Assembly: GCA_015832175.1 (NCBI GenBank) | Contig: WJXW01000006.1 | Coordinates: 1,178,001-1,242,000 of the forward strand | Direction of reading: 5' to 3' | Source of the DNA: Paraphaeosphaeria minitans | Taxonomy: Eukaryota; Ascomycota; Dothideomycetes; Pleosporales; Didymosphaeriaceae | Length of the DNA stretch: 64,000 nucleotides | In this document: positions 1 to 10,048 of the stretch, in pieces | Layout of the letters: every line of letters starts with the position of its first letter | Numbering within the stretch: the stretch's first letter is position 1 | Made by a program: the position numbers and the translations under genes | The notes under the pieces: model-generated | Told to the model about the DNA's origin: nothing | The model's input: only the letters and a program-made list of their open reading frames with translations | The model's database searches: none

Positions 1-2510
1 ACGCAGCACGATGATGAAATGCTAGGCAAAGCCACACAATGCGTTAAGAAGTTTGCTCCGAACGGGCAGCAGAAGATGAAGCGCCGTGACAATGGACATA
101 TCACCTCTTGCAAAATCAGTGACGCAAACCCAAACGAGCTGGTAGTCAGCTGGTCTGCAGACTACATTTACAGTTTCGACATGATGAGAAGCCCAGATGC
201 ATTAGAAGAGACCGGAGAACCCGGTCCATCTAATGCGCCTTCCAAACGCCGGGCCAAGGACAAGAGCCGCAAACGTAAACGACCAAAATCCAGTGTCTTG
301 TCGCACGAGGGTGCGAACCGCGCCGGATCACGTCAACGTACAGAGAGCTTGGAAGAAGGGTTGGCGTTGCGTGTCAACTATGCCAATGGCCAAAGCGAAG
401 AGATCCGCGTAGAAGCTCCGAACAGTCCATTGACGCCTAGCGAGGTGGCAGCAATCCAGGATACTGATCACTATCGCATCGCGAAAACCACCATCGAGAT
501 TATTCCCAAGATGTTCGATCTTTCAGAAATTCATGGCGCTGACGCCGGCAGTCCTACCGCCCACGAGGCGGTATTCACGTCGGTGCTTGGGTTTGCGGCA
601 TCTCTCCTACCTGATATGGATGAAACAATCAGAACTTGGGCGTATCCGGTTGATCCTTCACCAGTCGACGTTGCTGTACAGAACAAACTTCGTGAACTGC
701 GAGGCTCTATCCGGCGTTTCGTACAGGCTGCCGGGACGCTTGCTCGTGTACTTGGAGGACAACTGCGAATGGGTGGAGATGCCAATGCTGTTATTGCTCA
801 ATACTTTGCTTCCATCCAACACGCTCCCGGCGAAAGACGGGTACCCCAGCATGAACAGTTTGCATACGACTTTCTCAAAGCAATCCTTCTATGGCTTGAT
901 AGCGGAGTACAGTCAGTCCTAGATGGATTTGCAAGCCCGAGCTCAAACCCCCGCATGCCACTTCCACCAGACCCTGATTCGGGTGCAATTGACGAGATTC
1001 TCATACCGTACCTTGTTCAACTGGCGAGTCACGATCCCATCGTCAATGTAGATGTGTCGAGATTTGAGACGGACGACACACGTGTCTTGTACTCGTCTGA
1101 AAAGGCCGCCGTCATTGCGTTCAGCAGGGCCGTGAAGATTCCGTTCGCAGATCTTACTGGAGCAGTCGTGCCTACGTCTGGCGATGTGTCAATGGAAAAC
1201 GACCTACAAGGGCAAGATCGCACAGCCGCAGTGAGAAACTGGGCATTCAAAATTGGAAGGGGCCTCTTGCTGAATGCTGCCAAAGGAATCCGTTTCTCTA
1301 CAGTAGACCGGGCGTTTGGCGGAAGTGGGTTAGCAGACCCGAGTGTTCAGGCTGAGGAAAGTGAGTACCGTGAACGCCAAGAAGACATCGATCCGCTTGA
1401 GGAAGACGACGTTGCTGTAGACGCTGAGCTTGTGAGTCGCACATGGGCTGGTGAAACGACTGCGGGCTCGGCGTCCGCTAGGCCTTCAAGAGCTGAAGGT
1501 ATCAGCAGTAGCGAGAACAGTGGTCTTCAGGTCCAAGAACTTGAGGAAATGGTGGAGGGAGAAGACGAAGATGAAGAAGGGGATGAGGATTCCGACGGTG
1601 ATGTCGAATCAGGGAATGAAGACGATGAAGACGATGTTGATGAAGACGGTCTTGCACGGACACGAAGTGGTCGTGTTCTTTGGCGTTCCGACTTTGATCG
1701 CAGCTACCTTCGGGAACGCGTCGAATCTCACGTACCTTGCGCACCGCATACCCGCGTGTATACTGGACACTGCAACGTTCGAACTGTGAAGGATGTCAGC
1801 TTCTTTGGTCAGAACGATGAGTACGTTGTTAGCGGCAGCGACTGTGGGCACGTATTCATCTGGGATCGGAAAACAGCCCAGCTTGTCAATATACTGGAAG
1901 GCGATGGTGAGGTTGTCAATGTGGTTCAAGGTTAGTTTTTCTATTAGAGCAGATTTGATGCATGCTAATTCAGACAGGAAACCCTTATGAACCAACAATG
2001 GCGGTTTCCGGCATCGATCACACGATTAAGATATTTTCGCCAGATGCCAACGCGCAACGGAATGCTCGCAAGGGCGTCGGCATTCGCTCCGCCGATCGTG
2101 GACTCTCCAGTCTAGGGTTTGGACGGAGACGACGGCCGCGACGTCCTTCTGCTACCTCGCCTCCCGCGGTGCCTCGCGATCCTTCACTCAGTGATGACGA
2201 CGACGATGAAGTTGCCGAGAACGGGCTTAAGAGTCGCAAGGCCATGCATGAGCAGTACCAGATCACGTCTCAGAACGACATGGATAGGAAAGGTGGTGAG
2301 CTAAACCCTGAATCTATACTCCTATAATTGTAGCTGACCGTGGCATGCATAGGTCCGGAGGACGCAGTCATAACCAGGGCGTTGCTTGCTCAATTAGCGC
2401 AACGACTGCATGGCCATCAGCAGATCATTCTTGGTGGCGACGGTGAGGAAGATGAGAATGGTGAACCGACCATTGTGCTCAACGATGATGAAGGCTGCAA
2501 CGTCCAGTGA
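1..2510 (+). CDS. WD40-repeat protein, DCAF-like (5' truncated by window edge)
   Basis: The gene enters from the left edge: the frame is open from base 1, so the ATG at 19 is internal. Exons are <1-1930, 1978-2295 and 2353-2510. Intron 1 has a GCTAAT branch site and both introns preserve phase. About 795 residues are visible from Met19. WD-type segments lie at the start (HITSCKISDANPNELVVSWS) and again near 1740-2040 (GHCNVRTVKDVSFFG, YVVSGSDCGHVFIWD, MAVSGIDHTIKIFSPD). Between them are a basic KRRAKDKSRKRKRPK patch and a very acidic run near 1540-1660. This interrupted propeller resembles the WDTC1/DCAF8 group, which act as substrate receptors for CUL4-DDB1 ubiquitin ligases. The family call is from memory, and the substrate role is inference. 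It converges on the DPM2 gene downstream. Confidence 0.75.
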
Positions 2511-2843
2511 GGCATACGCTGACTTGTTCGAGGGTTATCGGGCTTGTTGGTGATCAAAAGTAAGAGCATGATGCTTGCCATCTTTCGGAGAGGGATTCAA
2601 GACTTTTTACAATGTATTGCTGCACTGCCATCATCCTACACAGAGCAACCCAGACAGGCACATGCGATTGAAGCTACAGTCACATCACCGCTTCGAGGGC
2701 TGGCAAGGAGGCCTTAGACCACCTTCAAATGTATTACAGTAATAAATTGAATATCCCTTCCCGTCCTGAAGCCCAATTCCATTTTCCTGATGACCTTGTA
2801 CGCCAGTCAACAAACAGCCCCTTGGAAGACCAACGTGTCCTGT
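2511..2843. other. Convergent 3' spacer, WD40 gene / DPM2
   Basis: This 333-base stretch lies between the stop codons of two converging genes. It probably holds both 3' UTRs. I see no further gene in it. Confidence 0.6.
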
Positions 2844-3252
2844 CTAGCTCGCCTTCTTCTGCTGGGCCTTGAGGGCCTTCTTGCGGTTGCTCCTTATCAT
2901 GACTGTAGAGAGGAAGCTGCCCACAACGGTTGTAGCTAGTACAATGAGAATGACTGGAATGCGAATCGCCCAGACGCGGGGGAGGAAGAAGGACTGGAGG
3001 ATGTGGTCGTCGTCGACGAAGGGCTGGCTCGTTGTTAGACGCAGAGATAATATTTCGAAAAATAGGGGAAGGCGGCAAGTAACGTGAAAGATTTAGGTGA
3101 GGGAAGGGGCCCTGTACCATGAACAGCGTCCAGATGGTGTAGTAGACGAAGACAGTGGTTGCTGCAATGAGCATGCTGAGGCCTACGAGACGGTCGAGCT
3201 AAATATTTGGTTAGCGAGAATAATTTGAATAGCTAGACACGTAATTTACCAT
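2844..3252 (-). CDS. DPM2: Dolichol-phosphate mannosyltransferase subunit 2
   Basis: Three exons read on the minus strand: 3250-3252 (the ATG alone), 3118-3198 and 2844-3023, joining to 87 residues. The product starts M-LDRLVGLSMLIAATTVFVYY and has a second hydrophobic segment, RIPVILVLATTVVGSFLS. Two membrane helices, the central PFVDDDH motif and a basic, lysine-rich tail (RSNRKKALKAQQKK) fit DPM2, the small ER membrane subunit that stabilises and stimulates dolichol-phosphate-mannose synthase for N-glycosylation, O-mannosylation and GPI anchors. The length matches the family. The first exon consists only of the start codon, followed by a 51-base intron, so simple ORF calling misses the true start. 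It is divergent from CWC22, with 288 bases between the start codons. Confidence 0.88.
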
Positions 3253-3540
3253 CGTGATTGTCTTGTGTCGCGAACGAGTGAAAGCGGCGTGTTGACTTGG
3301 GTGTACAGTGAATGTTGATGAGCTGGAAGTTCGGGGTCTCGGCAAAACCCCCTCCGCGGTCTTGGCGCGTCATTGCCTGCCTCCAAAGTTTCTTGCGACA
3401 GCGACGTCTCGCCTTCATGATTGACGAAACGTGACCAATCACTGAACTATCACCCTCTCAGCTGCACCCGTGGTAGTATTCTACTTGGAAGGTGATCTGC
3501 GGGTGTCAACAACAGCAGTCGAAGAGCTTCGATCTACACG

Positions 3541-6108
3541 ATGGAGGTTTCTTCAGCCGTCCGCATTCCTTCGCCGGAGCCTGAACCAGAGCTCACAGAG
3601 CCCCCCCGCAAGCGCGATCGTTCACCACACGAAGTCGGTTCCTCGAAACGCCCGCGAAGATCGGAGCGCGATGATGAAGACCCCGACCGTCCCCGGGATC
3701 GCGACCGAGCACGCGACAATGACCACCGCAGAGACCGCGAGAACGGCCACAAGCGGGAACATAATGGCGACAATTCTCGCCCGCATCCCGGTCAGAATGT
3801 GCAAGAAGACGACCCGCGGCTGAAGCTCTTCCAGGGTGCCTTCAGCGCAAGCCGGAAGCTCCCCATCGACGATTCGAAGACGCGTGCTGGTGGCGCATAC
3901 ATACCTCCTGCGCGCATGCGCGCAATGCAGGCTGCCATTACGGACAAGAGCACGCCTGAATTCCAGCGCATGGCTTGGGAAGCGCTCAAGAAGTCCATCC
4001 AGGGCATGATCAACAAGTGCAACGTCGCAAACATCAAGCAGATCGTACCGGAACTGTTCTCGGAAAACTTGATTCGTGGTCGCGGGCTGTTTTGCAGAGC
4101 GATAATGAAGGCGCAGGCGGCGAGTTTGCCTTTCACGAATATATACGCGGCGATGGTGGCCATCGTGAACACGAAGCTGCCGCAAGTGGGAGATTTGCTG
4201 GTGCGCAGGCTTATAATGCAGTTCCGGAAGTCCTTTCGGAGGAATGACAAGGCGGTCGCGGTGTCCAGCTCGATGTTTCTGGCGCACTTGGTGAACACGC
4301 AGGTCGTCAATGAAATTTTGATCGCCGAGATCCTCCTGCTACTGCTCAACAAACCGACAGACGACAGTGTTGAGATCGCAGTGGCAGTTACCAAAGAAGT
4401 TGGTCAATTCCTGGAGGAGATGAACGCCGCGATCTCGAACGCCATATTCGATCTGTTCAGGAACATTCTTCACGAAGCGGACATCGATAAGCGGACGCAG
4501 TACATGATTGAGGTTCTCTTCCAGGTCCGGAAGGACAAGTACACGGAGAATCCCGCGGTCAAGGAAGAGTTGGATCTGGTTGAGGAGGAAGATCAACACA
4601 CCCACCAACACCATCTGGAAGATGACATCAAGGTTGAAGATGGTTTGAACATCTTCAAGTTCGACTCAGAATACCTGGAGAATGAACAACAGTACAAGAA
4701 ACTAAAGGCTGAGATCCTTGGCGAAGAAGAGGGAAGCGACGCCGAATACACAGACGAATCTGATGAAGACGACGAAGATGAGGAGCAGAAGGCCGAAGAC
4801 GTGAAGGACCAAACGAATGCGGACCTTGTGGCTCTACGACGAACGATCTATCTTACTATCAAGAGCTCCGGTGGTTTTGAAGAATGTTGCCACAAGCTCA
4901 TGCGCATTAATCTCCCGCACGGCTTCGAGAACGAGCTCACCACGATGATTGTCGAGTGTGCCTCCCAGGAACGCACGTACGAGAAGTTCTACGGTCAGAT
5001 CGGAGAGCGCTTCTGCAAAGTTAATAGGATGTGGCACGACCTCTTTGAAGATGGATTCGTTCATTACTATGAAACCATTCACCGCTTCGAAACGAATAGG
5101 CTCCGCATCATAGCCCAATTCTTTGCACATCTGCTCTCAACTGAGGGTATTGGTTTGCACGTCCTGATGACGGTCAAGCTGAACGAGGAAGATACCACAT
5201 CTAGCTCTCGTATCTTCATCAAGATCCTCTTCGAGGAACTCATGGCCAGCATGGGACAGAAAACTCTGGTAGAACGCCTCAAGGACCCAATGCTTCAGGA
5301 AAGTCTCACAGGCATCTTCCCTACAGACGACCAAGCCAAGGCGCGCTTCGCCATCAACTTCTTCACTGCCATCGGCATGGGCATCCTCACAGAGTCGATG
5401 CGCGAACACCTCAAGAACAACGCGCCCAAGCCCCAGGCCCTCCTCGAACCAGAGTCAGATTCGGAAAGCGTCTCGAGCCGCTCAAGCTACTCGTCGTACT
5501 CTTCTCGCTCTAGGTCGCGTTCCAGGACGCCTCCGCGAAAGAGAGAAAGATCCTTCTCAAGCGACCGCTCGTACTCCCGCAGCCGCTCCCCCGCACCAAG
5601 AAAAGTCAAAGCTCGCGGCCGCACACGCTCCCGCAGCTCCAGCTACAGCGCGGCATCAGACTCGCGCTCCCCACCGCCCCGTCGGCGACGCTCCTACTCC
5701 TCCAGTCGCTCGCGGTCCCCTCCACCCAAGAAGCGCGGAGCTAGACGCTCTCCCACGCGCTCACGCTCCGTTTCACGTTCACCTTCACGTTCACCCAGCC
5801 CGGCCCGCCGCCGTGGTGCTACTGTATCCCACTCGCGGTCGCGAAGCCCGGGGCGTCGTGCCCGTCGCGATGCCAGCGTGTCGCGCTCCCCCTCACGCTC
5901 ACGCTCACGCTCGCGGCCTATGCCCCGGCGCAGTGCGCGGCGCGATTCGAGCAGTCCCCCAGCTAGACGCGCGCGGAGGACGAGTAGTCCTCCGCCTAGA
6001 AGAGGAGGCAGGAAGTCGGCCTCGCCGCCGCCGCCGAGGAAAAGGGGTGTGAGGGGTCAAAGTAGTAGTGTCGAGCGGTCGCCGCCGCCCAGAAGGAGGG
6101 ATTCGTAA
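3541..6108 (+). CDS. CWC22: Pre-mRNA-splicing factor CWC22
   Basis: This is a single-exon gene of 855 residues. After a charged, arginine-rich N-terminus comes a MIF4G domain at about residues 125-310 (KKSIQGMINKCNVANIKQIV, LIRGRGLFCRAIMKAQAAS). An acidic linker follows, then an MA3 domain at about 430-545 (LRRTIYLTIKSSGGFEECCH). From about residue 640 to the end it is an arginine-serine repeat domain. CWC22 is a spliceosome component that, in other eukaryotes, binds eIF4A3 and is needed before the first catalytic step. The fungal orthologue Cwf22 has the same domain order. The 3' RS region is GC-rich and repetitive, so ORFs in other frames there are artefacts. It converges on the kynurenine monooxygenase gene. 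Confidence 0.93.
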   Translation: MEVSSAVRIPSPEPEPELTEPPRKRDRSPHEVGSSKRPRRSERDDEDPDRPRDRDRARDNDHRRDRENGHKREHNGDNSRPHPGQNVQEDDPRLKLFQGAFSASRKLPIDDSKTRAGGAYIPPARMRAMQAAITDKSTPEFQRMAWEALKKSIQGMINKCNVANIKQIVPELFSENLIRGRGLFCRAIMKAQAASLPFTNIYAAMVAIVNTKLPQVGDLLVRRLIMQFRKSFRRNDKAVAVSSSMFLAHLVNTQVVNEILIAEILLLLLNKPTDDSVEIAVAVTKEVGQFLEEMNAAISNAIFDLFRNILHEADIDKRTQYMIEVLFQVRKDKYTENPAVKEELDLVEEEDQHTHQHHLEDDIKVEDGLNIFKFDSEYLENEQQYKKLKAEILGEEEGSDAEYTDESDEDDEDEEQKAEDVKDQTNADLVALRRTIYLTIKSSGGFEECCHKLMRINLPHGFENELTTMIVECASQERTYEKFYGQIGERFCKVNRMWHDLFEDGFVHYYETIHRFETNRLRIIAQFFAHLLSTEGIGLHVLMTVKLNEEDTTSSSRIFIKILFEELMASMGQKTLVERLKDPMLQESLTGIFPTDDQAKARFAINFFTAIGMGILTESMREHLKNNAPKPQALLEPESDSESVSSRSSYSSYSSRSRSRSRTPPRKRERSFSSDRSYSRSRSPAPRKVKARGRTRSRSSSYSAASDSRSPPPRRRRSYSSSRSRSPPPKKRGARRSPTRSRSVSRSPSRSPSPARRRGATVSHSRSRSPGRRARRDASVSRSPSRSRSRSRPMPRRSARRDSSSPPARRARRTSSPPPRRGGRKSASPPPPRKRGVRGQSSSVERSPPPRRRDS

Positions 6109-6538
6109 GGATCTTGGCACAGGGCGAGTGTGTATTTAAGGAATTGTGGCATGGTCAAAATCGCTTACGTGGGGTTGTGCGGGTGGGAAGGAGCGAGGGA
6201 GTAGGTCGTGAGGACAGAATGTATTTCCATGAGGAGTGTGGTGCTCGTACGCACCCGTTGGCGTACAGGATGGCTCTTGAGTATTCTTGCTGTGATTCGT
6301 TGGTGTGGTTATGGTGAGACTGTAGATGATTGGTGAAGACGGCGGTGTCAAACGTGGCATGCAAGGGGTGGGTAGGCTGAAGGAAATCAAATTCGAGGAG
6401 TGGATTATGCACACATTGCTAGCGACGGAGGGGTATAGTATATACAGTTGATCCTCCCCCACGTCCGCCTCTTCATCTCGTCCCTCGCCCTCTTAATTAA
6501 GTCTGCCTCCACCTCGTCCTGTCCCACAACCGCACCCA
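6109..6538. other. Convergent 3' spacer, CWC22 / KMO
   Basis: Spacer of 430 bases between two stop codons. Short ORFs in it show no recognisable protein. It most likely holds the two 3' UTRs. Confidence 0.55.
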
Positions 6539-8096
6539 TCACCGCCTCGTCTGAGGCGGTCCCGCAATCCATTGCGCCACTTTACATATCCCCCTCAGGA
6601 CGCCCATCTTCGCCCTCTGCACACCGCCCGCCTTCGACCACCACAGCACCGCGCCCACAACAACCGCCAGCCCGCTCCCCAGCACGCCATTGAACACGGC
6701 CGCCTGCCAGTGCGCCCGCCGCTGCACCTCCGAATAGCGCATATTACTAAACGTCACGCGGCTGTACTGCGTCGCCCAGCCCAAGCCCGGGACCCACAGA
6801 TCCAACTTCTCCTCAGCCCACTTGCGCAGAAGGTACACCCTACTCTTTACATCCGTGGCCATCTCGCGGTAGTTGCCGAGCGCGAGGTCGTTGATGGTGT
6901 GCGCGTCGGGCGTGCGGGTTGCGGAGTACTGTGCCAGGGCGGTTGCGCGGTCAGATGGGTGTGCGTCGAGGAGGGAGAACAGGGCGAAGACGTCTTCTAG
7001 GCCGGCGTTCATGCCTTGGCCGTAGAACGGGACCATTGCGTGTGCGGCGTCGCCGAGGATGACGCCGGTGCTGGTGTAGTGGTAGGGCGTGCATTTGATG
7101 GAGACGAGGGGGAGGTGGGCGTTCTGTGTGTATTGTTTCTGCAGATCTGCTGCGGTGATGAGGTTGGGCACGACGGAGGGGTAGTGCGTGGAGAAGTAGT
7201 CTACTACTTTCCCCGAGGCGTCGAGGTCGTCGAAGCCGGACCGCGTGTGGAAGAGGGTTGCGGTGAAGGTCTTGTCGAGGTTGGGCAGCGCGATGAACAT
7301 GGAGTCATCGTGCGGCCAGATGTGGAGGTAGTTCGGGGGGAGGCGGAACTCGCCGTCGGGGGTCGGGGGGATGTGGAACTGGCACCAGAGCTTGTCGATG
7401 TATTCTTGCTGGTAGGACATGGGGACGACTTTCATCAGGTGGTAGCGGACAGCGGAGTGGGCGCCGTCGGCTCCGATCATGAAGTTGAACTTGATTTCGA
7501 TCTCGGTGCCGCGCTCTTCGGGGGCTTCGGACTTGTTGTGCTTGTCGAACCAGGCGAGTTGTTTTCTGAAGTCGACGGAGAGAAGCTTATGGTTGAAGAA
7601 GAATTTGACATTGGGCATGGATTCCAGATGGTCGAGGAGTGATTTGTTGAGCTCTGCTCGGTCGAGAGCGAGTAGGCTCTGCCATGTTTAGTCTCCAGGT
7701 ATACAGTGGGATCCAGAAGTCAAACTACCTTCCCTCTCGGGTCATATCGCTGCGGTATGCGAACATGTTCGCCTTTCTTGTCGAGATGGATCATGCGACC
7801 ATGCATGGGGAATGTCTCGCCAAGAATTGCATCGGCCAGACGTGGAAGGCCGGTGTTTTGGAGAGCATGTATTCCTCGTTCAGATAGCGCAAGATTGATG
7901 GATTTGTTCCAGTTCAAGGGTGCCGTAGTGGGATCTCGAAGGTCTAGAGTACTAAGTATATATGTTGCATATGTTGAGTGGCGAACGCACCTGGACGCAG
8001 CTCATAGATGTCGACATCGTGGCCTCGAACGGCAGCATACAGGGCCGCGAGTGCTCCAACAGGACCCGCTCCTACAACGACCACCTTCTCGGGCAT
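6539..8096 (-). CDS. BNA4: Kynurenine 3-monooxygenase
   Basis: Exons on the minus strand are 7991-8096, 7729-7943 and 6539-7678, giving 486 residues. The N-terminus carries the FAD-binding motif [15 protein letters not shown]. Next come [11 protein letters not shown] and a later flavin motif, [21 protein letters not shown], diagnostic of the KMO branch of aromatic hydroxylases. A hydrophobic C-terminal segment ([16 protein letters not shown]) fits the anchor that places KMO in the mitochondrial outer membrane. The enzyme converts kynurenine to 3-hydroxykynurenine with NADPH and oxygen, in the tryptophan-to-NAD route. Start choice: the [11 protein letters not shown]et sits just before the FAD motif. 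An upstream in-frame extension to 8480 reads as non-coding leader. It is divergent from the methionine aminopeptidase gene. Confidence 0.93.
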
Positions 8097-8676
8097 GCTA
8101 AAGCAATGACCAGGAACAGAGACAGGTAGAGAAGATGTGTACAGTCGGGTACAGGAGGAGTGAGAAAGTTGCTGGGTGAAGCATGCACAGTCCGGTACAA
8201 GAAGAGTAAAAAGGTATGTAAGTCCGGTAGGTACAAGAGGAGTGAGAAATTTGTTGCGTGAAGTATAGAGTGATTGAAGTCGACTACAAACTCTTGCACA
8301 TGAAGCAGAGACCAAGTGGGATTGATGAATCACCCAGGGAAAAGAAAAGAGACAAATCACGTTGGCATGCGCAAGTTGACGGAAAAGGAAAGCACGCACG
8401 AGCAGGTATATGGGTGGGAATGCATGATTAGCTAAGCATCGATCGGCGGACGCGGCAGCGGCGTTGGAGGCGGGACCCACGCAAGAATTCCGTCGCTGGG
8501 AGCCGGCGTTGACGTGCGGGTAAGTTTGGATTTTGGGGGCAAACAGCGAGAATTAGGAACAATACTTACGATAGTACACAGCACGGCTACGCCTCTTTTC
8601 CTGCACTCCTCCTTTGTTCTTGCCAGCGTACATAGCTGGGACCCTTAGTCGGTTCTTTCTTGCCCCCACCACCGCC
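8097..8676. promoter_or_regulatory. Divergent promoter region, BNA4 / MAP1, with short repeats
   Basis: This 580-base region separates two divergent starts. The part nearest BNA4 (about 8140-8266) contains three imperfect copies of a motif around AGTCCGGTACAAGAGGAGTG. Two copies continue into GAAGTATAG- or GAAGCATGC-like ends. No other gene is visible. Confidence 0.5.
8140..8266. repeat. Three imperfect direct repeats upstream of BNA4
   Basis: Copies start near 8142, 8188 and 8220 and share CAGTCCGGTACAAGARGAGTRA. The first and third also share a following GAAAGTTGCTGGGTGAAG-like piece; the middle copy is shorter. They sit within 170 bases of the BNA4 start codon, in its likely 5' leader or promoter. 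Confidence 0.65.
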
Positions 8677-10048
8677 ATGGCTGAAGACGCGACCGCTGCG
8701 CGCAAGTGCGCTGGCAAAGACTGCGACAACGACGCCAGCCAGCTGCAATGCCCAAACTGCCAGAAGCAGGGCAAGGAAAGCTACTTCTGCTCGCAAGACT
8801 GCTTCAAGCGCAACTGGGTGGGTGCACGGCAAGATGCGCCAGACCGCCAGACCGCCCTGCTAACACACGGCGCAGGCTGAGCACAAGAAGGCGCACAAGT
8901 CACAAAGTACTCTTCTCTCCAATATTTTTACTCCTAAAGTCGTTTCTTACCCCGATCCAGCCACCGGCACCTTCAATCCCTTCCCTGCCTACCCGTATAC
9001 CGGCGCCCTCAGACCCGTGTACCCGCTGTCGGAGCGGAGGAAGGTGTCTGCCAGCGTGCAGCTGCCGGACTATGCAAAGGATGGGATACCCCACTCTGAA
9101 CAGAAGTTTGTTGGCAGGAACAAGATCGCTATACTAAACGCAAAGGAGATCGAGGGTATGCGCAAGGTCTGCAGGCTGGCGCGAGAAGTGCTCGACATTG
9201 CTGCGCGAGAGGCAAAGCCGGGTGTGACCACCGACTACATTGACGATCTGGTCCACAAGGCTTGCATGGAGCGAAACGTGAGTTCTCTCGGGGTGGCCGC
9301 GCGCCGTGATGCTGATTGCGCATAGTCATACCCGTCCCCGCTGAACTACTGCCACTTCCCCAAGTCAGTATGCACGTCACCCAACGAAGTCATCTGCCAC
9401 GGCATTCCCGACCAGCGCGTCCTCAAAGACGGCGATATCCTCAACATCGACGTGACCCTCTACCACGGCGGGTTCCACGGCGACCTCAACGAGACTTACT
9501 ACATCGGCGAGAAGGCACTTACGGACCCAGACTCGGTCCGCATTGTTGAGACATCGCGAGAGTGCTTGGACAAGGCTATCGAGCTAGTTAAGCCAGGCAC
9601 GCTGTTCCGCGAATATGGAAATGTCATCGAGAAGCACGCAAAGGCTCAGAACTGCAGCGTTATTAAGACCTACTGCGGCCACGGCATCAACCAGCTGTTT
9701 CACTGCGCACCCAATGTTCCACATTACGCCAAGAACAAGGCTGTAGGAGAGGCGAAGCCAGGCATGTGCTTCACTATTGAGCCCATGATTAGCTTGGGTA
9801 CACACCGGGACAAGACCTGGCCGGACGACTGGACCAGTGTTACCGCAGATGGCACCAGGACTGCGCAGTTTGGTGAGCTTCTCTTTGCCCTGTTTTTCGT
9901 TGCTCCCGTGCTAACTTGCCTCACAGAGCATACTCTATTGGTAACAGAAGACGGCGTAGAGATCCTCACTGCAAGATTGCCAGACTCACCTGGAGGCCCG
10001 GTAGCACGGGTCGAAGCCTCAAATGGTACAGTAGCAGCAGCATCATAG
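8677..10048 (+). CDS. MAP1: Methionine aminopeptidase 1
   Basis: Exons are 8677-8817, 8876-9277, 9326-9872 and 9927-10048, giving 403 residues. The N-terminus has a cysteine/histidine zinc-finger region ([32 protein letters not shown]) typical of eukaryotic type 1 enzymes. The pita-bread catalytic core shows the metal ligands in order: [19 protein letters not shown] (two Asp), [10 protein letters not shown] (His), FTIEPM (Glu) and [10 protein letters not shown] (Glu). It removes initiator methionine from nascent cytosolic proteins at the ribosome. Exon 2 also contains a possible in-frame 54-base intron (donor at about 8905, acceptor at about 8960); splicing it would give 385 residues. The 3' intron has a CTAAC branch site. 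Confidence 0.93.

Noticed and set aside
8905..8938. 34-base intron in MAP1 exon 2
   Set aside because: Too short for fungal splicing; the 54-base alternative or no intron is more plausible.
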